This document shows, one piece after another, positions 1 through 12,240 of a stretch of DNA of 64,000 nt. The notes under the pieces were generated by a model that was not told the DNA's origin, ran no database searches, and saw nothing but the letters and a program-made list of their open reading frames with translations. Position numbers and translations under genes: made by a program. The first letter of the stretch is position 1; every line of letters starts with the position of its first letter. This DNA comes from Stomoxys calcitrans (Eukaryota > Arthropoda > Insecta > Diptera > Muscidae), in NCBI RefSeq assembly GCF_963082655.1, contig NC_081555.1, forward strand, positions 151,131,005 through 151,195,004, read 5' to 3'.

Positions 1-615
1 TCAATTCATGGTCTTGGGCCCGTAAAAGGCATATTTATTGTCCGATTTCGCCGAAATTTGAGACAGTGAGTAGATTCAGGTTTCTCGACGTCTTTCTGCA
101 ATTTTGCTCAGATCGGTCCAGATTTGGATATAGCTGCCATATAGACCGATCTCTCCATTTTAGGTGTTGGACCCATAAAAGGCGCATTTATTGTTTGATA
201 TCGCCGAAATTTGGTACAGTGAGTTGTGTTAGGGCCTTCGACGTCTTTTTGCAATCTGGCGCAGATCGGTTTTGATTTGGATATAGCTGCCATTAAGACC
301 GATCTCTCGATTTTAGGTCTAGGCTCAATAAAAGGCGCATTTGTCATACAATTTCTCTGAAATTTGACACAGTGACTTATGTTAGGATTTTCGACATCCG
401 TGTAGTATATGGTTCAGATCGGTCTATATTTGGTTATAGCTGCCAAAAAGACCAATATTTTGTTCTACAAAGTTGAAGAATGACTTGAACTCATCAGACC
501 ACTTAATATTCGGGGTCAAAATTGGACTATGTTTCGATATAGCTACCCCCATAAACACCAAGGTGGTGGGTATATAAACTTCGGCCCGGCCGAACTTAAC
601 GCCTATTCACTTGTT
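1..615 (+). mobile_element. Family B repeat element, 3' part (cut by window start)
   Basis: Three to four diverged units of about 160 bp, each with the core GATATAGCTGCCATATAGAC. They are followed by GGTGGTGGGTAT, the palindrome TTCGGCCCGGCCGAA at about 579-593 and the terminal ACTTGTT at 609-615. Short frames here are unit read-through. The 5' end lies outside the window. Classing it as a Helentron-like element is inference from its end structure. Confidence 0.75.
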
Positions 616-819
616 GATACATGATTTTCATATTGTCGACATTTATTGCATTTAGTTTTTCTGCCATGTGGTTGCATTACAAACTAGGCTTATTTTTGTA
701 ACTTTGATTAATTTGTTGTGAAGGTCATATTGCAAGCAACAACTGATGACTAACTTGTCAACGATTGCCCATGAATTGTTCATCGAACAACACTTTAAAT
801 AATCTATAAACTATATTTT

Positions 820-1171
820 TACTGAACGACCAGATAAGATAAGATTTGTCAATAACCCATTGATATAGCAACGGCAGTTTCCGTGTGTTTGTTTTCCAGT
901 AGCTCTACTGATGTTGTGTCGCTTCATGGGTGTTATCGCCGTTGATTGGTTATGAATATAGAAAAATAACTTTGAAATGCTTTCGACTTGATGCAAGATA
1001 TGAAAGTCTCAAAGGTTTGGCTTATATAGCAATATTACTAAAATATAATATAATGGTCGACTAAGTTTTAGTCATTTCCCTGCTTTTGTTTAGCGGTAAT
1101 CGTAACGTTTTCTAACACAGAATAATTTTTAACGCGAATTGTAAAATTTTGAAAAAAGAACACATTTTACA
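820..1171 (+). promoter_or_regulatory. Likely promoter of first Ly6 gene
   Basis: This is the only non-repetitive DNA just upstream of the first Ly6 start codon. A double GATA motif (AGATAAGATAAGA, about 832-844) lies some 340 bp before the ATG, and a TATA-like TATATAG is at 1023-1029. The second Ly6 gene has the same pairing, so it may be functional. GATA factors drive midgut and fat-body genes in flies; a midgut role here is inference. Confidence 0.45.
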
Positions 1172-4100
1172 ATGAATTCTTCAAAAATTTTATTTGTGAT
1201 TGGCATAATTGCCCTAAGTTGTGTTACGTACAGTACGTGTTATTAATGAAATAAGAATAAGAGGAAAATTAAAAAAAAAAAAAATAAGTGTAACGGAATG
1301 CAAGCAATATTTCATAAGAGGTTTCATTCTTGTCATGGGTAAATTTTTTCATTTCGGTGGTAATATATAAATTTTGTAATTTTATAAAGGACCTGTGTAT
1401 AATTTAAATCGTTGTAAAATTCTAAGAGGATTGAACCGTGCCATGTCTTTACATCTATCCTTCAGTCTTTCGTATTATAGCTTTAAAACTAAAGAAATTG
1501 TGCTGCATTTTTCTCTCAACTCATATTCTTTCCACAAAAAAAGTTAAGATTTTAAACGGGGTAAATCGGACCATTTTTGCATAAAGCACAGTGAGATTTT
1601 CTAAACTTCTTTGGTTTATTAACGAATAATTTTGCATCCTATTTTGATGAAATATGAGTGAGTTGTTTGGCACTTCTCCACTTCAGTGCATAATGTGTAT
1701 ACCCTACACCACTACTGTGGTACAGGGTATTATAGCTTTGTGCATTTGTTTGTAACACCCAGAAGGAAGAGAGCTACACCTATTGATGAGCTCACCGATC
1801 GACTCAGAATCACTTCATGTTTCAATTCAGCTATGTCCGTCTGTCTGTCCATCTGTCTATGATGTGTACAAAGTACAAACAGCAATTTTCAAGCGATTGC
1901 CAATAATTTCGTCATTTACCAATCGATGCTCACGAAATTTCGACTCTTGACATAACTGGTGAATTTGATAGAAATCGGTTCAGATGTAGTCATAGATTTA
2001 ATACATATATGTCTCCCGATTATCATTTTTAAAACCTTTGCAAGCACATTTATCAACCGGTCTTCTCAAAATTTTTACAATGCTTTCTAAGATTTAGATT
2101 AGATTTCTACCGGGTAAATACCCAACGCTTGAGTACTTATTGCGTACATACCCAATAAATACCTTTTTTGGGTATTTATAATTTTGCTGATATCTTGGGT
2201 GTAACAAATGTTTCTAAACAACTTTTGATGATTTCGTATCCTTTGTATGTAAACCTGACTTTCTGATCTCATAAAGTCGTATTTTAGCTATACACAGCCG
2301 ACCGATCTCCAGACTTAAAGTCTTGAGGCAAGAAATTGGTAAGTTTTCATTCGATTTCGATGAACTTTGGCAGAGTAAGTTCTGGTAGACCTCTATTCAT
2401 TCCTGTCATATGTGGTACAGATTGGACCAGATTTGGATATAGCTGCCATATATACCGATCTCCCGATATTGTGTAATGAGCCTATAAAAGAAGCATTTTT
2501 TCATGAAATTTGGCACAGCCAGTTCCGGTACCGCTCTAAACCTTTTTATTGAATATCGTCCAGATTGAACCAAATTTGGATAGCTGCCATATAGACCGAT
2601 CTCGCGAAATAGAGTATTGAACCCATAAAACAAGCATTTTTCATTTGATTTTGATGAAATTTGAAACAGTGAAATGGCACCCCTCTAGATCTGTTTGTTG
2701 AATATCGTCCAGATAGTGCCATATAGGGAATGTGGACTAGATACTCTACACAATACTCAATATTGGAAGATGCGTCCATATAGCAGCTTTATCCAAATAA
2801 CGTCCGATCGGGACGATCGGATGAAAAATGCTCCTTTTATGTTATATACATATATGGCCCGATCTAGACGATCTTCAATAAAAAGTTTTAGATGGGTACC
2901 GGAAATCGCTGTGCCAAATTTTTATTGAAGATCATCTAGATCGGGCCATATATGTATATAACATAAAAGGAGCATTTTTCATCCGATCGTCCCGATCGGA
3001 CGTTATTTGGATAAAGCTGCTATATGGACGCATCTTCCAATATTGAGTATTGTGTAGAGTATCTAGTCCACATTCCCTATATGGCCCTATCTGGACGATA
3101 TTCAACAAACAGATCTAGAGGGGTGCCATTTCACTGTTTCAAATTTCATCAAAATCTAATGAAAAATGCTGGTTTTATGGGTTCAATACTCTATTTCGCG
3201 AGATCGGTCTATATGGCAGCTATCCAAATATGGTTCGATCTGGACGTTATTCAATAAAAAGGTTTAGAGGGGTACCGGAACTCGCTGTGCCAAATTTCAT
3301 CGAAATGGGATGAAAAATGCTTCTTTTATAGGCTCATTACACAATATCGGGAGATCGGTCTATATGGCAGCTATATCCAAATCTGGTCCGATCTGTACCA
3401 CAAGTGACAGGAATGAATAGGGGTCTACCAAAACTCACTCTGCCAAATTTCATCGAATTCGGGTTATAAATGGATCTTTTATGGTCTCAATACCATATAC
3501 CGGGAGATCGGGTGATCGGTCTAAGGGCATTAGTCATTTTTCATCCGATGAAAAATGCTCCTATTATGGGCTCAATACTCTATATCAGGAGATCGGTCTA
3601 TATGGCAGCTATATGCAAATATGGTCCAATCTGGACGATATTCAATAAAAAGGTTTAGAGGGGTACCGGAACTCGATGTGCCAAATTTCATCGAATTTGG
3701 GTTATAAATGGATTTTTTATGGTCTCAATTCCATATACTGAGAGATCGGGTGATCGGTCTAAGGGCAGCTATATCCAAATCTGGACCTACCTGAGCCAAA
3801 TTGCCGAAAGTGAATAGGGGTCTACCAGATCTCACTGTGCCGAATTTCATCCAAATCGGATGAAAAATTACCAATTTATTGCCTCAAGACTGGAGATGCC
3901 AAATTTCATCGAATTCGGGTTATAAATGGATTTTTTATGGTCTCAATTCCATATACTGAGAGATCAGGTGATCGGTCTAAGGGCAGCTATATCCAAATCT
4001 GGACCTACCTGAGCCAAATTGCCGAAAGTGAATACCAGATCTCACTGTGCCGAATTTCATCCAAATCGGATGAAAAATTACCAATTTATTGCCTCATGAC

Positions 4101-7100
4101 TGGAGATCGGTCTTTATAGCGGTTATATATAACTAAAATCTGACTTTATGAGATCGAAGTTCAGGTTTACACACAAAAAAAAAAACTAAATTATCAAAAA
4201 ATTTTTGAAAAATGTTTATATACCCAAAATATCTGCCAAATTATAAATACACAGCTTTTGGGTACGAATGGGTAAATACCTTTTGGGTATTTACCCATCG
4301 CCCATCTCTACCCTTTGCAAGGGCATTTATAAACCAATCATCTCAAAAGTGTGCACATCATAGAAAGTCTATGACTACCACAATATGTACGGATTTTGGT
4401 TGAAGATCCGTTTCAAATTTTACTTCCTACGACTTAGCCTACATACCCAATGTAGTGTAGGGTATCAAAAGCCGGCTTTGCTCGATTTAGCCCATGCTTA
4501 CTTGTTTAATTTAATTTTGATTAAGTTTGGAACAGTAAGTTATTCTAAGATCCTCAATATTATTGCTCTTACAAAGATGTGCAACAGTGAGGTTTTAGAT
4601 TTAGATGCGACCATATTTGGATAGACCCAATGGGAAAACTATGCTGGAAAAAATTGTTGTTCTAATTTTAAAGATTCGAGGCCAAGATAAGCAAAGTTGA
4701 TTTAAAGATGATCAATTTTCCAAATTTTTCCACAAAATTACAAATTTATTTGATATCGCATAAAAAGACGACATGTTATGAGATCAAAAACCTGTCACCG
4801 GGAGATTGTTTTATACGGCAGCTATATTCGAATTTGAACCGAACTGGGCCAAATTGAAGAAGAATGTTGAAGGGTCTAACACAACTCACTATCTCAAATT
4901 TCGGCGACATCGGACAATTAAGGCGCCTTTTATGGGCCCAAGACCTTAAATTGAGAGATCGGTCTATATGGCAGCTATATCCAAATCTGGACCAGTCTGG
5001 GCCAAATTAAGGAAGGATGTAGAGTGGCCTAACGCCACTTAGTGGGCTTTTTATGGGCTCAAGACCTTAAATCGTGAGATCGGTCTATATGACAGCTATA
5101 TTCAAATATGGATCAATTTGGGCCAAATTGAAGAAGGATGTCGAATGGCCTAACGCAACTCAGTGTCCCAAATTTCGGTGCCATCGGAAATTAAGGCGCC
5201 TTTGATGAGCTCAAAACCTTAACCCGAGAGATCGGTCTATATGACAGCTATATCTTAATCTGAACCGATCTGGGCCAAATTGAAGTATGATGTCGAAGGG
5301 CCCAACAAAACTCAGTGTTCAAAATTTTGGCCAAATCGGATAATAAATACGACTTTTTTGGGCCTACGACCTTAAATCGGCGGATCGTTCTATATGGCAG
5401 CTATATCCAAATCTGAACCGATATGGGCCAAATTGAGGAAGAATGTCGAATGGCCTAACGAAACTCAGTGTCCCAAATTTCGGCGACATCAAACAATAAA
5501 TGCGCCTTTCATAGGCCCAAGACATTGAATCGTTAGATCGGTCTATATGGCAGCTATAACCAAAGTTGAACCGATCTGGGTCAAATTGAAGATGAATGTC
5601 GACTGGCCTTACACAACTCACTGTCTTAAATTTCAGTAAAATCTTATAATAATTGTGATTTTTATAGGCCTAAGGCCCTATATCGGCAGATCTGTCTATA
5701 TGGGAGCTATATCCAGATATAGTCCGATATAGCTCATCTTTGAACTTCACCAATCTATGGACAAAAAACAATCTGCACAAAGTTTCTGTTCAATATATTT
5801 TTTTTATACCCTCCACCATAGGAGGGGGGGTATACTAATTTCGTCATTCTGTTTGTACCTACTCGAAATATTCGTCTGAGACCCCTTAAAGTATAAAGTG
5901 ATCGTCGCGACATTTGATGTCGATCTAGCCATGTCCGTCCGTCTGTCCGTCTGTCCGTCCGTCCGTCTGTCTGTCCGTCTGTCTGTCGAAAGCTCGCTAA
6001 CTTCCGAAGGAGTAAAGCTAGCCGCATGAAATTTTGCACAAATACTTCTTATTAGTGTAGGTCGGTTGGGATTGTAAATGGGCCATATCGGTCCATGTTT
6101 TGATGTAGCTGCCATATAAACCGATCTTGGGTCTTGACTTCTTGAGCCTCTAGAGTGCGCAATTCTTATCCGATTGAAATGAAATTTTGCACGACGTGTT
6201 TTGTTATGATGTCCAACAACTATGCCAAGTACAGTTCAAATCGGTCCATAACCTGATATAGCTGCCATATAAACCGATCTTGGGTCTTGACTTCTTGAGC
6301 CCCTAGAATGCGCAGTTCTTATTCGATTCGAATGAAATTTTGCACGACGTGTTTTGTTATGATATCCAACAACTTTGCCAAGTATGGTTCAAATCGGTTC
6401 ATAACCTGATATAGTTGCCATATAAACCGATCTTGGGTCTTGACTTCTTGAGGTCGCAATTATTATCCGATTTGCCTGAAATTATGTACTACGGATCCTC
6501 TCATGACCATCAACATAGGTGTTTATTATGATCTGAATCGGTCTATAGTTCGATACAGCTCCCATATAAATCGATCTCTCTATTTTACTTCTTGAGCCCC
6601 CAAAGGGCGCAATTCTTATTCGAATTGGCTGACATTTTACACAGGTCTCCAACATGTAATAATATAATAATAGCACAGCAAATCATTTCTTATATCCTTT
6701 TTTGAGTAAGAATAGATGCCGGGAGAAGAACTCGACAAATGCGATCCATGGGTATGTAAGATTCGGCCCGGCCGAACTTAGCACGCTTGTACTTGTTTTT
6801 TATACCCTCCACCATAGGATGGGGGTATGCTAATTTCGTATATATTCTTGATCGTCGCGACATTTTATGTCGATCTAACCATGTCCGCCCGTCCGTCTGT
6901 CTGTCGAAAGCACGCTAACTTCCGAAGGAGTAAAGCTAGCCGCATGAAATTTTGCACAAATACTTCTTATTAGTGTAGGTCGGTTGGGATTGTAAATGGG
7001 CCATATCGGTCCATGTTTTGATGTAGCTGCCATATAAACCGATCTTGGGTCTTGACTTCTTGAGCCTCTAGAGTGCGCAATTCTTATCCGATTGAAATGA

Positions 7101-10100
7101 AATTTTGCACGACGTGTTTTGTTATGATGTCCAACAACTATGCCAAGTACAGTTCATATCGGTCCATAACCTGATATAGCTGCCATATAAACCGATCTTG
7201 GGTCTTGACTTCTTGAGCCCCTAGAATGCGCAGTTCTTATTCGATTCGAATGAAATTTTGCACGACGTGTTTTGTTATGATATCCAACAACTTTGCCAAG
7301 TATGGTTCAAATCGGTTCATAACCTGATATAGTTGCCATATAAACCGATCTTGGGTCTTGACTTCTTGAGGTCGCAATTATTATCCGATTTGCCTGAAAT
7401 TATGTACTACGGATCCTCTCATGACCATCAACATAGGTGTTTATTATGATCTGAATCGGTCTATAGTTCGATACAACTCCCATATAAATCGATCTCTCTA
7501 TTTTACTTCTTGAGCCCCCAAAGGGCGCAATTCTTATTCGAATTGGCTGACATTTTACACAGGTCTCCAACATGTAATAATATAATAATAGCACAGCAAA
7601 TCTTTTCTTATATCCTTTTTTGAGTAAGAATAGATGCCGGGAGAAGAACTCGACAAATGCGATCCATGGGTATGTAAGATTCGGCCCGGCCGAACTTAGC
7701 ACGCTTGTACTTGTTTTTTATACCCTCCACCATAGGATGGGGGTATGCTAATTTCGTATATATTCTTGATCGTCGCGACATTTTATGTCGATCTAACCAT
7801 GTCCGCCCGTCCGTCTGTCTGTCGAAAGCACGCTAACTTCCGAAGGAGTAAAGCTAGCCGCTTGAAATTTTGCACAAATACTTCTTATTAGTGTAGGTCG
7901 GTTGGGATTGTAAATGGGCAATATCGGTCCATGTTTTGATATATAGCTGCCATATAAACCGATCTTGGGTCTTGACCTCTTGAGCTTTTAGAGCTCGCAA
8001 TTCTTATCCGGTTGGAATGAAATTTTTCACGACATGTTTTGTTATGAAATCCAACAACTGTGCCAAGTATGGTTCAAATCGGTAAATGTTTTGATATAGC
8101 TGCCATATAAACCGATTTTGGGTCTTGACTTCTTGAGCCTCTAGAGGGCGCAATTCTCCTTCGATTTGACTGAAATTTGCACGTGGTGTTTTGGTATTGC
8201 TTTCAACAATTGCGCAAAGTATGGTTTAAATCGATCCATGTTTTGATATAACTGTCATATTGGGTTACCCAAAAAGGAGTTGCGGAGTTTTTAAAAGAAA
8301 GTAAATGAATTTTTAATAAAACTTAGAATGAACTTTAATCAAATATACTTTTTTACACTTTTTTTCTAAAGCAAGCTGAAAGTCAAGCTGATAACTGACA
8401 GAAGAATGAATGCAATTACAAAGTCACAAGCTGTGAAAAAATTTGTCAACGCCGACTATATGAAAAATCCGCAAATAATTTTTGGGCAACCCAATATAAA
8501 CCGATCTTGGGTCTTGACTTCTTGAGCCTCTAGAGGGCGCAATTCTCGTACGATTTAACTGAAATTTTTCACGTAGTGTTTTGATATCACTTCCAACAAC
8601 TGTGCTAAGCATGATTTTAATAGGTTCATAATCTGGTAAAGCTGTCATATAAACCGATTTTGGATCTTGACTTCTTGAGCCAATTAAGCGTGCAATTCTC
8701 ATCCGATTTTGCTGTTATTTTGAGATGAGATGTTTTAGTATGACACTCAATAACTGTGCTAAGTATGGCGTAAATTGGTATAGAACTTGATATAGCTGCC
8801 GTATAAACCAATCTGCGATCTTGACTCTAGAGGGCGCAATTCAATTCAATTCATCCGATTTGGCTGAAATTTTGTACAACAGCTTCTCTCATGTCCTTCA
8901 ACATACGTGTCTAATATGGTCTGAATCGATCAATAGCTTGATACAGCTCCCATATAAACCTATCTTCCGATTTTGCTTCTTGAGCCCCTACAAGGCGCAA
9001 TTCTTATCCGAATGAACTGAAATGTCGCACAATGACTTCTACACTGGTGAGCATTCATTTATGGTCCGAGTCGGACTACAATTTGATATAGCTCCAATAG
9101 CATAGCAGTTCTTATTCTATATTCTTTCTTTGCCTAAAAAGAGATACCGCGCTTAGAACTCGACAATGCGATCCATGGTGGAGGGTATAGAAGATTCGGC
9201 CCGGCCTAACTTGGCACGCTCCTACTTGTTATTTGATACCCATATTGTCCTTATCGGTCCACTTTAGATTTTGGGTGGTGTTTTTGGGGTAACGGTAGAG
9301 GGTCCGCCCCCTTCCGATATCAATAAATTATAAAGCCTATTCCTACTTTTTGACCTTATTCGTAATTTACTCCTGAAAACCAAATAAAACTATTTTAAGG
9401 GGTTTTAGGGCTGGGGAGGGTCCGCCACCTTCCAGATATCAAAAAATTCTATAGCCAATGTTTTCTTCCAAACCAACCTGCACAATATGTGAAAATTTCA
9501 AGGTAATGGGTTCAGCCGTTTTTGAGTCTATACGAAACAAACAAACAAACCGACAAACAAACATACAAACAAATAAACAAACACAAATTGAATTTTATAC
9601 AATACATAAGAGAAGAAGATGAGGTCGAAAATGGATATTTCGATGTGTTGCAAAAGGAATGGCAAAATGAATATTCCCCCATCCTTCGGTGGTGGGTTTG
9701 AAAATGGCTATGCTATTGGAGCTAGACAGGTTATGAACCGATTCGAGCCATGCTTTGCGTGGATGTTGGATTCCATAGTAGATGCCATTGTGCAAAATTT
9801 TAACCCAAGCGGTTAAGAATTGCTCCACCTAAAAGCTCAAGGAGCTCAAGAAGCATAATCAGGACATTGGTTTATATGGAAGCTATATCAGGTTATGAAC
9901 CGATTTAGCCGATCTTTCATACCCGGTTACTCGCCATAAGCCCTATAGCTGCTTAAGTAGTAAAATCGGTTTATATTGACGTTATGACCCGATTCAGACT
10001 ATCTTTGGCACTCATGTTGAAAGTCATAGAGGATAGCATCGTGAGATTGGCTTATATCGGATCTATATCAGGTTAGTAACCGATTAAAACCATAATTGAA

Positions 10101-11796
10101 AAATTGTTATTGGAAGCAAGAAAAAACACTTCATGAAAAATTTTAGCCCAATCGGGTGGGAAGCTCAAGAAGTCAAGATCCGAAATTGGTTTTTATGACA
10201 GCTGTTTGTCCATGTTTACCAAAAAAATTAAAAAGTCGATTTGGCTGAAATTTTGCTCATTTTGACTTTTTCTATGACCTCTAACATTAGTGTTATATAT
10301 TGTTTGAATCGATTCATAAACTGATTTTGCTCCCATGTAAACCGATGTCTCTTTTTAAATTCTTTCGCCCCTAGAGGGCGTAATTCTTAACCGATTTGGT
10401 TGTGAGGTACTAAGCCATGTAAAAACTTTTCCACAAAGAGATGTCGCACTGCGGCACGCCGTTCGGAATCGGCTATATAAAAGAGGCCCCTTATCATTGA
10501 GCTTAAATTTGAATCGGACCATACTCATTTACAGATTGGGAAGTTTGCTCCTGTTCCTTAACAGAATTTCATGGACAAATTTGCATAAACCGATCTCCTG
10601 ATTATACTTCTTGAGCCTCTAGAGGGCGTAATTCTCATCCGATTGAATAGTGACTTTTTCTATGATTTCTAACATTCGTGACGAGTATGGTCTTAGTCGG
10701 TCCATAACCTGATGCAGCTCCCATATAAACCCATCTCCTGATTATACTTTTAGAGCACCTAGAGGGCGCAATTCTTATCCGATATGACTATGGAGGCCAC
10801 TGTAGCGCAGAGGTTAGCATGTCCGGCTAAGACGTTGAACACCTGGGTTCGAATCCTGGCGAGACCATCAGAAAAAATGTTCAGCGGTGGTTTTCCCCTC
10901 CTAATGCTGGCAACATTTGTGAGGTACTATGCCATGTAAAGCTTCTCTCCAAAAGAGGTGTCGCACTGCGGCACGCCGTTCGGACTCGGCTATAAAAAGT
11001 AGGCCCCTTATCATTGAACTTAAATTTGAATCGGACTTAGTGGAATGTTCATGGGCAAAATTTGCATTTGCATATGACTTAAAATTTTGCACAATGGCAT
11101 TTACTATAAAGTCCAACATCCATCGGTTCATAATCTAATATAGCTTCAATAGCATAGCAATTCTTATTCATTATCCTTTGTTTGCCTATAAGGAGATACC
11201 GGGTGAAAATCTTCACAAATGCGATTCATGGGGGAGGGTATATAAGATACGGCCGAGCTTAGCACTCTTTTAATAGTTCGATCTTACTAAGCTACATCCA
11301 TTTGCTTTATTTTGTATTACAGCTTATGCCATTAGATGTTACAGTTGTGACACCAAGAAAGCCTGCAAAAGTCCTAAAAAGGTAGAATGTAACAATGGGT
11401 TGGCCAATACCACTCGCGCTTATTTGGACTTCCATCACACTGGAATTAACCCCAACACAACAAGTCCTTTTATTGAATGTATGCAAGAACGCATCAAGAG
11501 TAGTAAGTGAAATAAAGTTGAATTCATAACAATAAATATATATTTAATTTAAATTGTATGTCTTTATTTTCTATCTAGATCAAGGTGAATTTGAATACAA
11601 AGGATGTGTCTATAGTAATATAAACGTTTGTCAATTGCCATTGCGTGATTTCCATACCAGTGGTAGATATGAACGTACCTGCGCCAAGTGCAACGACAAG
11701 GACCTGTGTAATCCTGCCGGTCGTGCCAGCATTAGCGGTTTTGCCCTTATAGCCACAGTGGTTATGGGTCTGCTTGTTCGAAAAATTTCGGCTTAG
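1172..11796 (+). CDS. Ly6/uPAR-domain secreted protein 1, three exons
   Basis: The exons are 1172-1232, 11323-11502 and 11579-11796 (stop TAG), giving 152 residues. Donors are GTACGT at 1233 and GTAAGT at 11503; acceptors are TTACAG to 11322 and TCTAG to 11578. Both introns are in phase 1. Exon 1 encodes a signal peptide (MNSSKILFVIGIIALSCVTY). The mature part has ten cysteines in Ly6 order, starting RCYSC and ending KCNDKDLCN. A hydrophobic tail (about GFALIATVVMGLLV) follows, as expected for a GPI-attachment signal. Ly6 proteins of this size in flies are extracellular, membrane-tethered, three-finger proteins, some acting in septate junctions or channel regulation; the role of this one is unknown. 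Intron 1 is 10,090 bp and consists almost wholly of transposable elements. A tandem paralogue of identical length lies at 17208-21165. The start was chosen because exon 1 in the paralogue has the same length and phase. Confidence 0.88.
1692..4506 (+). mobile_element. Family E repeat element with inner foldback
   Basis: The 5' end is a hairpin, ATACCCT-ac-ACCAC-tact-GTGGT-ac-AGGGTAT (about 1699-1730). The 3' end has the matching subterminal repeat GTAGTGTAGGGTAT (about 4451-4464), a short palindrome AGCCGGCT and the terminal ACTTGTT at 4500-4506. The end logic is the same as in families A and B although the sequence differs. The interior holds a large inverted repeat. It lies in intron 1 of the first Ly6 gene and has no coding capacity. 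Confidence 0.65.
2105..4310. repeat. Large inverted repeat (foldback) inside family E
   Basis: The arms fold about position 2901-2902: 2404-2900 matches the reverse complement of about 2903-3400 with few changes. The outer ends also match: GGGTAAATACCCA near 2108 pairs with the mirrored TGGGTAAATACC region near 4270-4300. The right arm is longer because units near 3456, 3688 and 3905 are repeated at about 220 bp spacing. Direct copies of a family E stretch of about 70 bp flank it (2034-2104 and 4311-4380). Confidence 0.7.
4760..5800 (-). mobile_element. Family B repeat element, reverse orientation
   Basis: Six to seven units of about 160 bp with the core TATGGCAGCTATATCCAAAT, in reverse orientation. 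The right end runs into the start of a family A element inside a T-rich stretch (about 5797), so family A probably inserted here. 4507-4759 holds only faint repeat remnants. Confidence 0.7.
5801..9230 (+). mobile_element. Head-to-tail array of three family A elements
   Basis: Three copies abut exactly: about 5801-6797, 6798-7715 and 7716-9230. Each starts TTTTATACCCTCCACCATAGG and ends with GGCCCGGCCGAACTTAGC (third copy slightly changed) and then ACTTGTT. Copies 1 and 2 are nearly identical over their inner 850 bp; copy 1 keeps about 60 bp near the start that copies 2 and 3 lack. Units of about 150 bp carry CCATATAAACCGATCTTGGG. The third copy is interrupted by a MITE at 8260-8494. Confidence 0.75.
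8260..8494. mobile_element. Mariner-type MITE in a TA target
   Basis: Terminal inverted repeats TTGGGTTACCCAAAAAG and TTTTTGGGCAACCCAA are flanked by TA on both sides (8258-8259 and 8495-8496). It splits a family A unit at CATA/TAAACCG, so the empty site can be read in the neighbouring units. No transposase. A second copy lies at 21490-21696. Confidence 0.85.
9235..9600 (+). repeat. Family D repeat, with AAAC-rich tail
   Basis: It begins near TTGATACCCATATTGTCC, has a GTCCGCCCCCTTCCGATATC block and ends with a tail of CAAACAAA repeats followed by TTGAATTTTATA. Related copies lie at 12241-13064 plus 14574-14660, 39894-40470 (reverse) and 63200-63360. No coding capacity seen; class not recognised. 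Confidence 0.6.
10402..10560 (+). mobile_element. tRNA-derived SINE, body fragment
   Basis: It matches the body of the fuller copy at 10792-11075 (GTCGCACTGCGGCACGCCGT, then CCCCTTATCATTGAGCTTAA). The tRNA-like head is missing. Confidence 0.7.
10792..11075 (+). mobile_element. tRNA-derived SINE, nearly full length
   Basis: The head has a pol III A-box-like TAGCGCAGAGG (10803-10813) and a perfect B box GGTTCGAATCC (10846-10856). The body continues with TTCAGCGGTGG, CTGGCAACATTTGTGAGG and CTGCGGCACGCCGTTCGGAC. At least six further copies or pieces lie in this window on both strands. It is not a tRNA gene: it lacks a credible cloverleaf and continues into a conserved body. Confidence 0.85.
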
Positions 11797-11863
11797 GCCA
11801 AAGAGAGAGAAGCTTAACCATAGCTTGCGGAATATATTGAGAAACTAAAAATCTAAAAAAGTA

Positions 11864-11910
11864 AATAAAATTGTTGTTTTGTTTTTTGAAATATTAATGT
11901 TGTAAATAAA
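11864..11910 (+). terminator. Poly(A) signals of first Ly6 gene
   Basis: AATAAA occurs at 11864-11869 and again at 11905-11910, about 70 and 110 bp after the stop codon. From here to about 12240 there is only AT-rich, simple-looking DNA with several AAATAAAGCCC-like phrases; no gene seen. Confidence 0.6.
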
Positions 11911-12240
11911 ATATTGAGCAGTAAAATTTTGATAAATAAAATTTTTAGCATAAATTAGATATTTTAACAACTAAAAACGTCCGACAAAGAGAGGGGATAT
12001 CGAGAATAGAGAAGTTAATTCGATTTATGTGAGATTTATATCTATTTGTGAATTTATCAGGCATTTACGAAGCCAGTCCAGATTTCTTAAAGGCTTGAGG
12101 AAATTTTAAAAATTCTGGGGGGTTAAAACTTTTGGCACATTGAAATAACCTCCAATGAAATAAACCCCAAATCAAATTATGAAATAAACTCCAAACTTTT
12201 GGAAATAAAGCCCAAATAAAAAATGAAATAAAGCCCAATG

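Larger units (their letters stand above)
9625..11272. mobile_element. Mixed family A/B remnants, ending in a family A 3' end
   Basis: 9625-9693 is the reverse 5' end of a family B element (CCCCCATCCTTCGGTGGTGG). From about 9700 old family A units follow in mixed orientation, interrupted by two SINE pieces. The right end at 11229-11272 has GGAGGGTATATAAGATACGG and a decayed terminus. That terminus is only about 50 bp from the exon 2 acceptor of the first Ly6 gene. Confidence 0.55.

Noticed and set aside
10803..10870. tRNA gene suggested by A and B boxes
   Set aside because: No plausible cloverleaf or anticodon arm, and the sequence continues into a conserved non-tRNA body found in several copies, so it is a SINE.
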